Positions 1-11,110 of a stretch of DNA of 64,000 bases are shown one piece after another. Under the pieces are notes generated by a model. That model was not told where the DNA came from. It worked only from the letters and a program-made list of their open reading frames with translations, and did not search any database. The stretch comes from Diphasiastrum complanatum. Lineage: Eukaryota > Streptophyta > Lycopodiopsida > Lycopodiales > Lycopodiaceae. Location of the stretch: positions 11,515,153-11,579,152 of the forward strand of contig CM055094.1 of the NCBI GenBank assembly GCA_029204225.1. Reading direction: 5' to 3'. Position 1 is the stretch's first letter, and the number at the start of each line of letters is the position of its first letter. Position numbers and translations under genes: made by a program.

Positions 1-789
1 GATCAGAGACTCAATTCTTCAGATAGGGACTATCATCTCATTTATATACATACAACTTAATTCAATGATCGTGCTAGACTGCACAAAGATAGACATTATT
101 CGAGTGTCAAAAAGAAAGTATTCGCGACAGACAAATAAGATGATTTTAAGACAGTTCTTTAGAGCATGCTTTACGGAAACACAACAAACGACTATAATAC
201 ACTAGAGCGTCTGTCTGATCAGAGAGTAATTCATGAAATGCATTAGAGATTGTTAGCAGACTCAAGATCACTCACACTCAGCAGTGCGGAGAACAGAGAT
301 AAGAGAGAATAACTCACAAAACTCTATTCACTTCTTCAATCTCTTACATAAGCATAAACTCTTCTCTCTCGATGATTGAGACTGAAGTGTGAGATCAATA
401 TATGTTCTACGGGGCGAACAAACACACCTCTTAAACAATAGGTGCATCGCTCCCACGAAAGAGTCTAGTTAAGAATCAAACTGAAAATACGTTCAACTAT
501 ACCATAAGAGGTATACTTAACTATGAGTTAAAGTTACTCTAGTTTAACATGTCTTTTCATAACTAGTCATTTCCTATGGACGACCTAGTTAAGGGTTATC
601 CAAGGCAATGTCTTTTCCTATTAAAGGTCTAGCCCTTAATTCATAAGGCAAGTACCTAGGAGATATATTCTCGAAAAATGACTTAGGCCTCTTCATGATT
701 TATACTTAACCAACTCATATCTTCATTTTCGAGTATATTATGCCATATTTATATTGATATTCAATTTTTGACATTTACGTGGCATCACA
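1..789 (-). repeat. 3' LTR of element A (truncated by the window start)
   Basis: Near-identical to 11602-12390. The internal boundary is the dinucleotide CA at 788-789 on the plus strand (TG on the element strand). The outer about 490 bp lies beyond the window, so the target duplication cannot be tested. Confidence 0.9.
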
Positions 790-803
790 TATCCCCTTCC
801 TCA
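790..803 (-). promoter_or_regulatory. Polypurine tract of element A
   Basis: Read on the minus strand this is a purine run (GAGGAAGGGGATA) directly against the TGTGATGCC start of the 3' LTR, the expected place for the plus-strand primer of an LTR element. Confidence 0.75.
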
Positions 804-1249
804 AATGTGAAACGTCCTCGTGAACATATCATCTTTGTTTTAAGGATTATTTGAGAAACATTCTTGTTTGTCAGATTTTCATCGAGGCAAAAAAAAATAT
901 TTCTTCATATGATTCGTCCTTTAGATATTTCTTCAGAGAATATGTGTCTTGTTGTTGCATTGAGTAGGTTGATTTTGAGCTGAAATTGTTTGATGAAAAC
1001 TGGAATCAAACTTCAAAACATCTTCAAACTGCAAAGATCTACCTTCAGTATCACAGATAGGCATCGGCATGACAAAGACATGAATAATATTTATGAATTA
1101 TTCAATTCTTCATATAGTTTCTGAACTAGCTCCAAGTTCTGTTGAGCTTCGATCAACAACAAATCTTCTTTGGATTTTGTATATCGGCCAACTGGGAGGT
1201 TGTCGAATTCTTCTAATTTAACTAGGAGTAATGTTCCATCGAACAACTC

Positions 1250-3735
1250 CTGAGTCAACTTCGTATCTTCATCTGAATCACTTCATAGAGTGATTTCTTC
1301 ACAGTATCGAGATGAGAATCTAATAAAATTACTTTTAACATAAAGATTTCGAACAAAAAATAATGTCTTTGCCGCAAAGTTACCAAACTGCCAAAATGAA
1401 TATGTACGAAATTGCTTATATCTGAATGACTTCCTTCTATTCTGCATATTATGTCGAATCTCCGCAAAATATTCTGCAAGGTTTCACTCCCAATCCACAT
1501 ATAGACTGAATAATTCTGGATACGCCATGTTAATGTTGATCAGCAACCCTACGTCGTCGAATGCGCCTAAATCCACAACAGCTTTGGATTTGTATAATTG
1601 AAACTACGACTTTTGCTTCCAAAAATGTCGCTTATTGTCTTCGTTTCTGCAAAAATTGAATTTCTTTGATGCAAATGTATTCGAGAGCATACATAGCCGA
1701 AGAGCCTATATATAACTCTACTGACCCAAAAGGTAGGACTTTAAACTTTTCCTGGATTATGCCCCAGCAGAGACATCCTTTCTGCTCGATAGAAAGCTGG
1801 GCCCATAATCAGAGAAAGTCTTCCTTCTCCCACGGTCGCTTCCAATCGTCAAAGGCGATGCCTACTGCGCCTGGTAGCATCATATAATCCATACGCCATT
1901 GTAATTCAATGTTAAAAGCAGGTGGACAACATTTTCAGAAGCGTTCAGAAAATGCACAGAATCTGTCATTACATACCTTCGACTGATTCCGCCGCATTCG
2001 CTTTGGCTATGTAGATGCAGTTGCCAAGTCCTGAGTTTGCAACTCAGCAGCCAGCTTCTGATCTTCCATTTGTTGTTGGAGATCTGACAGCTCATGTTCG
2101 AGCTTGTCAATCTTTGCGACTGCTTCCAAATACTCAGGATGGTCTGAGGCTCCGGTGCAGGCAGACACAAATGGAATTTGCTATGTAAGGTCATCAATTC
2201 TGAGTAAGGTCTGAAGGTACTCGTCGTGTGCATCTGGTCTGCTGCAAGATGGGGTAGCTTCACTCGAAAACTCCCTTAGCTCTGCCAATTCTTCCTCGAC
2301 AAGAGCCTTCGAATCCTCAACTGGTTGCAGGAACTCAACTCGAAAATTGTCGAGCATCTGATCTTGGAGCTGGTTTAGCTTCGTGAGGTCGATTGTAACG
2401 GACCCTGCATTGGTGTATACAGAGAGAGCAACTTCCGTCTTCAGTCTTCGCATGTGCTCCTCCTGGAAATATTTCTGGAGCGCAACATTATGTTGATTTG
2501 CAGCTGTCAGTTGCTGTTTTAAAGAATCATTTTGAGTCTGATAATTATCAGACTTGGCCTCAATCGTCTTATTGATTTGTTTTAAAGAATTGGCTTCATT
2601 TATTAAGGTCTGAAGCTGTGTGTTGAGAGAACAATTTCGTTCAATCAGCTTCGTGTTGTCTAATTTGAGCAAATCAAACTTCTCGAAAGACACTTTGAGA
2701 TCCTCTTGGCATCTCCTTTCTGAGTTGTCAAATTCCATCGCAATTTGCTAGTGGTACTTGTCCAACTCGGTTAGAGTGCAAAACCACTAGGGCTGGTCGT
2801 CTGGTTGTTCTTCATCTGCCACAGGTGCCCCAATGTTGCCTTCAGCAGTTGTTTGTCATTTGTCTGATGTATCAGACTGAGTTGCGTCATCGTCAGAGGA
2901 GGAGGCCCTCGGATGCTTCTGAGATGTGGAAGCAGATGCGTGCTGTGAAGAATCAGCAGCAGCACCAGTAGCTCCATCAGCCTCCATCGCCACAGTTGGA
3001 ACTGGTTCTGACTGGGATGGTGCAGCGTCAATGTCCATAGCAGTGGTAGCTGCTACTTCGACGACTGGTGCAAGTTTAGTAACGATCAATTGGCTTGGGG
3101 GCCAATATCCTTCCCGTTAGCAATGTTTTCTCTTGCTTGTTCAAAATGTCAAAATGGGCGCATAGCCGAGAGACATGTGCTCCAACTCCAAAAAAAATTT
3201 GGTGCTTGATCCAGCACAAAAATGCTTTATATGTAATAGTGCTGAAACAAACCGGATTACCCGCAAGTGTCTAAGATGTAACCAAAATTTTGCACGAAAA
3301 TGGTCGCATCAGCATCCGTCAAAAAGAGTACTTGCTTTGCATATATACAAAACATCTTAAATGTGGTATCACGAATCATAGAGATCTTGTACCCCTTCGT
3401 GGGTACGAAGCAATTGTTAAGGAAGTGGGCAGCTTCATCCACCGAATCCTTATTTGTTGAGATCATATTCTCATCCATCGGTAATCCAAGGCCTATGCAG
3501 AACAAGTCTTCAGAGATAGTGAAGAATTTGAATCGCACATGGACTTTAAAATCCACCTCTGAAATGGAATGAATGGAGTTGACAACTCCGTATTGACTTC
3601 GGAGAGGATGATGGAGGGGTCCACTTTTAAATTACCCAATCTGCATTGATCCAAAAAGGACTGGATGGATGCCAAGCAGATATCTGCGCATGCTTTCTAG
3701 ATGATGTTAGAGCTTGAACTGGATCCAGAAGCCAT
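1250..3735 (-). pseudogene. Accessory ORF of element A, downstream of pol (aORF-1)
   Basis: Function unknown. From the ATG at 3735 it shows a globular N-terminal region (about 3735-3130), an Ala/Ser/Thr/Asp-rich linker (about 3090-2850), a long predicted coiled coil (2738-2030; heptad-rich Leu/Gln/Lys/Glu), and a Trp/Cys-rich C-terminal stretch (about 1980-1250). The N-terminal region matches the protein at 57807-59018 throughout: shared motifs include VDPS(I/V)(I/V)L, KGYKI.MIRD and DADATI, and the match continues across a frameshift near 3260. A TAG at 3697-3699 falls exactly where the other copy has Trp. Several frameshifts and stops make it a pseudogene. By position it corresponds to the env-like or additional ORFs of Athila/Tat elements, but I see no signal peptide or membrane segment, so env is not supported. 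Confidence 0.7.
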
Positions 3736-4149
3736 TGTTCGAATTTTTCATGAAAGCACATAAATCGCAATAGGTCGCAAATGAATGTTTCGATCGCAAA
3801 GAGAATGTGCACATGAAAGCATAAAATCGCAGGCAGAAAGTGTAAGGAAAAAAATGGAAAATAACTCTGTTATGCAGTAGCGGTGTGGAAGGGATGATGA
3901 CGTGGCATGGTGACTTGACATCTGGCACTTCCATTTATGGGGTACATGCATGGGTCAATGTTTGAAACTATGATTTGATAGATCGATCTTTAATGACGGA
4001 AGACCATTTTTGAAAAGAAAACAAATAAATTAAGGAGAAACAATATATGTTTTGATATGTGAGCGTACACACGTGTGGATAATGAAGATCACGTGGCCAT
4101 CATCTTTAATAGAGGGATGTAAAAAGTAGGTAGATAGATTTTCGAAAGA

Positions 4150-4528
4150 TTCTCGAAAAGGTAGGTTGAGAGATTCTCGAAGGATACTAGAAAGTTTCTA
4201 GAATATTTCGCGAAACATTCTTGAGAGATTCTAGAAAATGATACAGAACTTCACGAAACATTCTCGACAATGTTAAGCGTCATACTAGAAAATTTCTCAA
4301 AAAACTGAAGAAAAAAATTCTAGAAAAATTCTCGAAAGAAAAGAAAAAAAAATGACAAGTTTCAGTTCACAGTTAGAGTGTCGCGAAAGTTTCTTGAAAA
4401 GTTTTCGAAATACTTTGAAAACTAACTTAAAAGATATAAGAGAAGACAAGAAAAATTCTCGAAAAATTCATGAAACAGTTTGAACAAATGTTGAACAGTG
4501 GTAGAAAAGTTCACGAAAATTTCTAGAA
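4150..4528. promoter_or_regulatory. Cluster of heat-shock-element-like TTCNNGAA sites
   Basis: Thirteen exact TTCNNGAA sites lie in 379 bp. Examples are 4150-4157, 4174-4181, 4196-4203, 4510-4517 and 4521-4528, mostly TTCTCGAA or TTCTAGAA, with many near-misses. TTCNNGAA is the core inverted pair of the heat-shock factor binding element. The cluster lies between the end of pol and the start of aORF-1 (about 415 bp upstream of its ATG), so it could act as an internal promoter. That role is inference. The cluster could also be a degenerate simple repeat. Confidence 0.6.
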
Positions 4529-4619
4529 AATTTTTAAAAAAGAAAAGAAAGTCACGAACATTATCAGAAACATACTAGAAAATAATAAGAATAAAAATAC
4601 ATAAATAAATAAATTCTGG

Positions 4620-7600
4620 TCAAAGGTAGTATTTTTTTAGTCTGGACCCGTTAATACGTGTAGGTAACAGCTCCCTCTCAAGTGATTGAAGTTGCACAGA
4701 ACTATTGTCAAACACCTCTATGATTTTTAAAAGGTCCAAGCCATCGCATATGGAGTTTTCCTGGGAACTTTTGATGGCGACCATCATATATCAGCGCATA
4801 ATCATCAGCTTTAAGATCACATTTTTTTATATGACTATCATATTTCTTCTTTCTTTGTTCCTGAATTTCATTCGTTAATTTTTGTGAAGACTCACGAGTT
4901 TCAGCTAGTTCTTCAATATTAGTCAACCTTTCGTTTATACATTCTGCATTTGTTCGTTGAGCTTGGATACGAAAAGTTTCAATTGGCAGAATAGGATGCA
5001 TACCATATGTCAGAAAATATGGTGTCTGTTTCGACGTGATTTTCTCTGTATTACGATAAGCCCAAAGAACTGATGGTAGTTTCTGATCCCAATCCGTTGC
5101 GTGTGCAATAGTAATTTTAGTCAGGATCTTACATAAAATTCCATTAGCTCTTTCTGTCAACCTGTTCGCTTTTGGAGTATACGGTGTAGTTTTTCTGTGT
5201 TTGATAAAAAAATAAGTTGTCAGCAACCGTATAGTGTCATTTAAAAAATGTGTACCTCGGTCACTTACTAGTTCGAGTGGACAACCATATCTGGTGATAA
5301 TACTTTTGAATAAGAACGTCGCGACAGTTTTTGTATCATTTCTTTTTGTCGCCTCTGCTTCCACGTTCTTTGTAGCATAATCCGTTGCAACTAGAATATA
5401 TCGACATTTCGTATGTCGGGTAACAGGTTTAATTGGACCGACAAAGTCAATTCCCCACTTCTCGAATGGTGCAAGAGGAAGGATTGGTGTCAACGACCAA
5501 TTCATTGATTTTGTAGGCTTACCAAATCTTTGGCATGGATCACATGAACGAATAAAGTTTGATACATCCTTGAATATTGTTGGCCACCAATACTTGGCAG
5601 TCAATATCTTATTAACTATGTTCTTCAAAGCAAAATGTCCACTAACATCTTTTGAGTGTAAGGCTTTAACGACCTTTTTAATGTCTTCGAATTCAAGACA
5701 TCTTCGAAGCTGATGATCTGCACCAAGCTTGTACAGAACATTGTTAATAATTGTATAAGGTGTTACCTTATATTGAAAAATTGTCTTTTGCTCCAAATCA
5801 TAACCATCCGGATATATCTGATCCTTGAGATAAGTAATGATATCAGAATATAGCGAATTTGTAGATGAAATCTTGAATAAATGTTCGTCTGGAAAATCAT
5901 CATTTATAGGATCTTCAATTTTTCCAGTGCTGAGTCGCGATAGATAATCAACATTTGTATGATACTTTCCTTGACGAAACTCTACTTGATAAGTGAATTC
6001 TTGCAAAAGTAGAACCCATCGAGCAATTCGTCCTGATAGATCTGGTTTATTTACAAGATACTTAAGAGCATAATGATCCACATGAAAAATAAATGCATAT
6101 TCCAGCAAATAATGTCGAAATTTTTTAACAGTGAAAATCATGCCAAGTGGTTTCCTTTCTATAGCCGAATAATTTTTCTCTGATGCACTGAGCTGTCGAC
6201 TCGCATAGTAGATGGGATGATCCTTCTTCTGGTTGTCCTTCTGGCTTAGACATACACCAATAGCAAATGCAGAAACATCCACATAACTGTGAAATAAAAT
6301 AGCCCAGTTGGGTGGTCTCAGAATAGGAGCATTGATCAACCTTTGCTTAAGATCTTCAAATGCTTTCTGTTGTTCTTTCGTTCACAAGTATTCCACTTGT
6401 TTCTTCAGTAGATGTGTAAGAGAGGCAGCAATAGAAGCATGATTTTGAATAAATCTCCTGTAATAGCCAACATGTCCTAAGAAAGCTCTTAGTTCACATA
6501 AATTGTTTGATATCAGGAGGTTCTTTATAAGCTCGACTTTATCTTTGTCGACTTCTATTCCTCTGTTAGATATTCTGTGTCCGAGCAATATTCATTCTTT
6601 CATACCAAAAAGACATTTCTCCGGATGAAGAGATAAACAAGTATCTCGACACCGTTGCAATGTTAATTTCAGCTTCTGCAAGTGTGTCTTTATATCACTA
6701 TACACACATAAATCATCAATAAATATTTCAAGAAAAGTTCTCAAGACGGCAACGAAAATTAACATCATGATTTGCTGAAAAGTCGCTGGAGCATTAGAAA
6801 GACCAAAGGGCATTTTGTTGTAGGCATAAGTGCCCCAATCCGTCGTGAATGTGGTCTTTGAGCGATCCTCCTTTCGCACTCCCACCTGATTATATCCAGA
6901 AAAGCTGTCACAAAAACTATAACGCTCTTGACCAGCAACCTGATCTAGGATGGAATCAGTAAAAGGCAAAGGATGATGGTCCTTCCTGGTGGCAGCATTG
7001 AGTTTTCGGAAATCCTGGCACATTCGTATTTTTCCAGTGTTCTTCTTTGGGACGACAACAATGGGTGAAACTCATTCACTACATAAGACAAGATAGATTA
7101 TACCTACCTTAAGGTGTTTGTTAAGTTCGTCCTTGACCATTAGAGAATATTTAGGATTGAGATGATACTGTCTCTGTCGAACAGGTACAACATCTTCCTT
7201 CAAATCAATCCGGTGCTCTCCGAATTCTGCAGGTATACCCTTCAAATCGTCGAGCGACCAGACAAAAACATCTTGATACTCCTTTAATAGTTCAGTGAAT
7301 TCCGCCAACTCAGATTCTCCAAGTGACTTTGAAACATGCACAAATCTGCCAGGTGCAAGTTCAATCAGTTCAGTAGAATCTGGTAAGATGATACCTTCAG
7401 TCATATTGGCCTTGGTATAGCCATGAATTTTGCGCATGGTTGACTCCATAGATGTTTTCTTGTCATCAACCTGGTTCTTGTTACCAAATTTGTGTTCAGA
7501 TTTGTCACTCAAATCATCAAACTCTTTCGAGTTTGTGTCTGCAACGTTAATTTCTTCATACGAAACATCAGCTTCATCGTAGCAGGCATTGAAGAATTCT

Positions 7601-7806
7601 TCGTCATCAGCATTCTCATAACATTCAAAGTACTGCACTTCAATATCAGATTTATAGGAAAAAATATTCAAGGCATACGAAGATTCTTCTGATGTAAAAC
7701 TGGTGTCGGACAAAGGAGTTTCACCTTCATATTTGTCACGACTCCAGGTTATGACTTGTTCTACTGGCTTACCTCGGTTATTGGTCTCACCAGCAAAAGA
7801 GTATTA
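4620..7806 (-). pseudogene. pol: Element A pol: RT, RNase H, integrase
   Basis: RT spans about 7250-6400 and keeps the catalytic FIDDL box, the MPFGLSNAPATFQ box and LGHRIS. RNase H follows (about 6330-5930). Integrase has its zinc-binding region near 5640-5530 (H..H and CDPCQ) and a core with D in WGIDFVGP, D in SDRGTHF and E in LTERANG. One frame runs from about 7806 to 4708 with three in-frame TGA stops, at 7072-7074, 6592-6594 and 6382-6384. A frameshift near 4730 is needed to reach the integrase tail, which ends near 4620. Two of the three stops fall where related Gypsy proteins have Trp (before VSPIVVVPK and before TKEQQKAF). The upstream end is an acidic linker (about 7713-7350). Confidence 0.9.
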
Positions 7807-7809
7807 GGG

Positions 7810-8400
7810 CAGTCCTTGTGGTCCAATCACAATCATTTGTTTTGCCCTGCAGGATTTTTGAAAATCACCAAAATATGGCCGGGAAGGGCAAAAACATTTT
7901 TTGTCCATCAACCACTATTACAGTTCGTCAACAGATGGACACAATTGAGTGGGCCACTTAAGCATTGAAAGCGTGCGAAGTCAAAAAAAGCATCTTCACA
8001 AAGGGCCCATTTTAAATTCTAATATCCCCTAATGATATGCAAAACCTCCTCAAGGCGAATCAGGATCATATGTGAGAGGCTCAACAAATTCACAACAACA
8101 AAATGCGCGATTTCCGACACAAGGTTTTGACGGATTCAAAAAAAATTTATAATCCATCGGAATTTTTTTTTACAGACGTCGGATTCCGACGGCCAATAAA
8201 AATGTCGGAATCCGACATCCCATTTCAAAGACTACAAATTTTGAAATGGATGACGTCACTTGTGCGTGCAAACAGACGTCGGATTCCGACGGATAATACA
8301 GATGTTGGAATCCGACGTCCGTGACCGAATTCTCAAAGTCGCGTCATTTTTCATGTCAGCTTGTTGAAGAAGCATATTGGTAAAGATGTTCAAACAATGA
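7810..8400. other. Non-coding spacer between protease and RT of element A
   Basis: The protease and RT frames both fade out here, and no retroelement domain is readable on either strand. It holds two copies of a hairpin repeat (8174-8320). It may be an insertion or a decayed linker. Confidence 0.5.
8174..8340. repeat. Two hairpin repeats built on GTCGGATTCCGAC
   Basis: The 18-base motif gacgtcggattccgacgg occurs twice about 100 bp apart (near 8175 and 8276). Each is followed 20-30 bp later by its near-complement (gtcggaatccgac), so each can fold into a stem. The second unit and its right flank recur almost unchanged at 59543-59620. Confidence 0.75.
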
Positions 8401-10908
8401 TTGAACTGCCACTAATAAACAAATCGTAGCTCTTTGGATTTCCAATGTACACTAGCATTTGATTGATAAAGCCAAGGTCGTCCAATCAACATAGAATAGG
8501 ATGACAAACCAAGTGGTTTGATAACAATGAAATTCATGGTGAATGGCTTGGCTTGAATGTAGACAGTGACATCCTTCATCTCACCAACAGGTTTTCATCG
8601 TGTCGAATCAGCTAACTTGATGTTTTGTTATGTTGGTTGAATGTCAGTTAGCCCCAGAGCATGAGCTGTGTCTTCTGTTATTATATTTACACTGGAACCA
8701 GAGTCAATTGGCACTTTTTCGATCAGGGATCCTGCAATAGTAACATCAATTTCAGGTGCACCGAAATCACCTAAATCAATGGACAAAATACCAACATCTG
8801 GCAGAGAAATTTTCTTCTTTTTCTTAGGCACAGAAAGGCCTTTCAGCTGTTTTTAGTAATAAGTGTTATCTACCAACAGCTGTTCAAAAGTAATGTTTAG
8901 TCGAAGAGATCCGATATCAGTTACGATGTCATATTCTTTTGTCTTTGATTTTGAGGTTGGTTTATCAATAACAGCACTAGACAATTTCGTCTTCGTGATT
9001 TCCTCGTCTTCTTCCTCGAAACTGACCACCTTCTCTGTAGGAGCAGTCTTTAGTTCAGCGTTGATGATTTCCTTTGCTTCTGTCGAGATATCTTTTGCAA
9101 ATAACTTTGCAGCATCACGGTCATAGTCAGGGTCATCCTTGAGATTTTCTTTAGTTGTGGATTTGCTCATCATCTTGCTAGAAGATTTCATCTTCGCGGA
9201 TTTTCTGTGCCTTGTCAAAGATTTCTGATCAGGTTTCGAGGAGCTTTTGCTTCTCGTGGTGACTTTAAAAATCTTTTCCACGTCACTTGGCCAAGATTGA
9301 TCTTCAGTCTTTGCCAATTTTCTTTCAATAACGTCAATTCTCTGTACAACAGCATCTGTCATAGCTTTCGCTTTCGTGTCTGCAGTAGTTGGTGTTGCTA
9401 CATATTGATATTTGGGTCGCGGCTTTTGCGGCTGAGGGGAGTCAGGATACTTGTGACCAGGTTCTCTACAATTTGAGCATAATGGTACATAACCAATTGG
9501 CTTCCGTGGTTGAGGACAGTCAGGAGAAAAATGTCCCGGCTCTCCACAGTTGTAGCAGTTATCTAAAACTGGTTTATTCGAGGTTTGAGACTTCGCTAGT
9601 CCAACAAATTCAGGAGGATTACGTCTTCTTGGTGCAAATTTGGGTCTGCCCTGCTGGGCTGATGCTGCAGCACCCTATACATAGTTAGTAGTCGCATTAT
9701 TCTGAAAAATAAAAAGTACCTCCTGGGTAGGATCTTTAATGTATTTGACATTAACAAAAGGGCAGTCTTCCTTGGTGTGTCAATATGTTCCACATTTTAT
9801 ACACCACATTTCTGAGCTAGAAGAAGACGACTTTGGTCTTTTATCTGCAACTTCTGAGATCTGCACTTTCAAGTCATTAAATTTTTTATTAAGGTCAGCA
9901 ATATTACTTTTCCAAAGCTTTTCCACTTTGGAAGTTGATGACTTATCCTCGACAACTTTCGTGTTGTCCTTTCGTTTAGTTCGTCGTTTATTCTTTTCCT
10001 CTCCTTTGTCAGCATCTGATTCCGATGAATCGCTACTTTCGAATTTCGAGCTTGAAGAACTACTACTGGAATCTGAATCTGAATCATCATCGCTATCACT
10101 GGAATCAGTCTTAGAATTTCAAGATTTCTTCGTTAATCACTGCTTTTGTGCTAATTTCGAAGTCTCAAAATGTTTTGCACTAGCTATAACAGCTGCTAAG
10201 GAGTTCATGTCCCCTTGTCTGCAGTATCGATCAATCTTTGGTGGTAGACCAGCCAAAAACCATTCGATTTGCATATCCACGGGATATACACCGGTTAGTT
10301 TTTCTATGAGGTTTTTAACCTTACGTGTATATTTGTGAAGAGATTCTTTACTCTTCTTCTGAACATTGTTCAGTCGTCCAAGAATTCTAGATTTGTAACC
10401 TATCTCTCTGAACTGGTCACAAATTGAAATTTGACGGTAGAATTCTCATTAAACCCTACCCAAAAAGGAAGAAAAAAACTATTTGGCTAGTTGGCGGAAC
10501 TTCTGGAAAGGCTGAACCTGATTTATTATCTTATTCTATCCAAGGTTTGGGAGCTAATCGAGGAACAAATCATATCTCCGTACCATCCCCAACGGAACCC
10601 TGTATCGCCCCTAGTACCAAATTGGAGCCCGATTGGTGTATAGCTCTAAAAGTACACAGGAACGCATCTTTCAACAGGTACCAGGTTCCTACACGGCCTG
10701 GTTCTACCTGACTATACCAGATATGCGCCTGCTTTCTTAGCAGACCAGGGAAAATTCGTAGTTTGTCTACGTCAGTTCCCTCGTTATTCGCATTGGCTAT
10801 TGACTCAAATTGTGAGACATAGCTATCTGCATCATCGGAGCTGGTCCCTTTAAAATAATCATATTTAATTTTAGAGATAGAAGTGAAGCGTGCAGCAGGA
10901 CCCTCCAT
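8400..10908 (-). pseudogene. gag-pro: Element A gag and protease
   Basis: The gag start at 10908 reads as a plant Gypsy capsid, with SQFESIANAN, WYSQVEPG and TWYLLKDAF. Gag resumes at about 10410 with FREIGYKSRILGRLNN-like sequence after an interruption. The nucleocapsid part has CCHC knuckles near 9780 (CGTYWHTKEDC), 9550 (CYNCGEPGHFSPDC) and 9470 (CSNCREPGHKYP). A charged region (9362-8853) leads to the aspartic protease, whose active site reads IDSGSSVNII near 8700. The protease fold can be followed past the stop at 8628 to about 8400. Frame changes and stops, plus the insertion at 10430-10655, disable it. Confidence 0.8.
10430..10655. other. About 225-bp foreign insertion in element A gag
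   Basis: Gag reads well up to about 10655 from the right (LLKDAFLCTFR) and again from about 10410 leftwards (FREIGYKSRILG). The sequence between does not fit gag. Its base composition and codon texture differ: it is less AT-biased, with an open plus-strand frame through most of it. I considered organelle DNA but could not match it to a gene from memory. Origin unknown. Confidence 0.45.
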
Positions 10909-11092
10909 ATCGAAGCTAATTAGCAGTTCAAGTAACTGAGCAGTGATTACGTCTAGATTTCTACGACTTGTACTTTCACTCTGTCTTCATAAAAACTCCA
11001 CTCTAAGCTTCCGGTATCTTTCTAATCTCGATTCTCTATTTGACATACATTAGAGATGGAAATGGATCTTCAGATTTCTTATAACTTTCCTA

Positions 11093-11110
11093 AACTATCC
11101 CCGTCAACGA
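11093..11110 (-). promoter_or_regulatory. Primer-binding site of element A (Asp-tRNA type)
   Basis: On the minus strand, immediately after the LTR, the sequence reads TCGTTGACGGGGATAG. This resembles the GCCGTTGCCGGGGAT core of the PBS used by many Athila/Tat elements (3' end of tRNA-Asp), with mismatches. Confidence 0.6.

Noticed and set aside
1880-2263. 127-codon minus-strand frame as a separate gene
   Set aside because: A different frame of the same strand continues the coiled coil of aORF-1 through this stretch, so this frame is a shadow.
2181-2738. Coiled-coil frame as a host kinesin/myosin-like gene
   Set aside because: It is continuous with the linker and N-terminal part of aORF-1 between pol and the LTR of element A.
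8174-8340. Hairpin repeats as a CRISPR array or a rho-independent terminator
   Set aside because: Only two units, no unique spacers of fixed size, plant nuclear context, no U-tract.
10424-10711. Plus-strand 95-codon frame as a plastid or bacterial protein
   Set aside because: It spans the insertion and antisense gag; I could not match it to an organelle protein, so only the insertion is reported.
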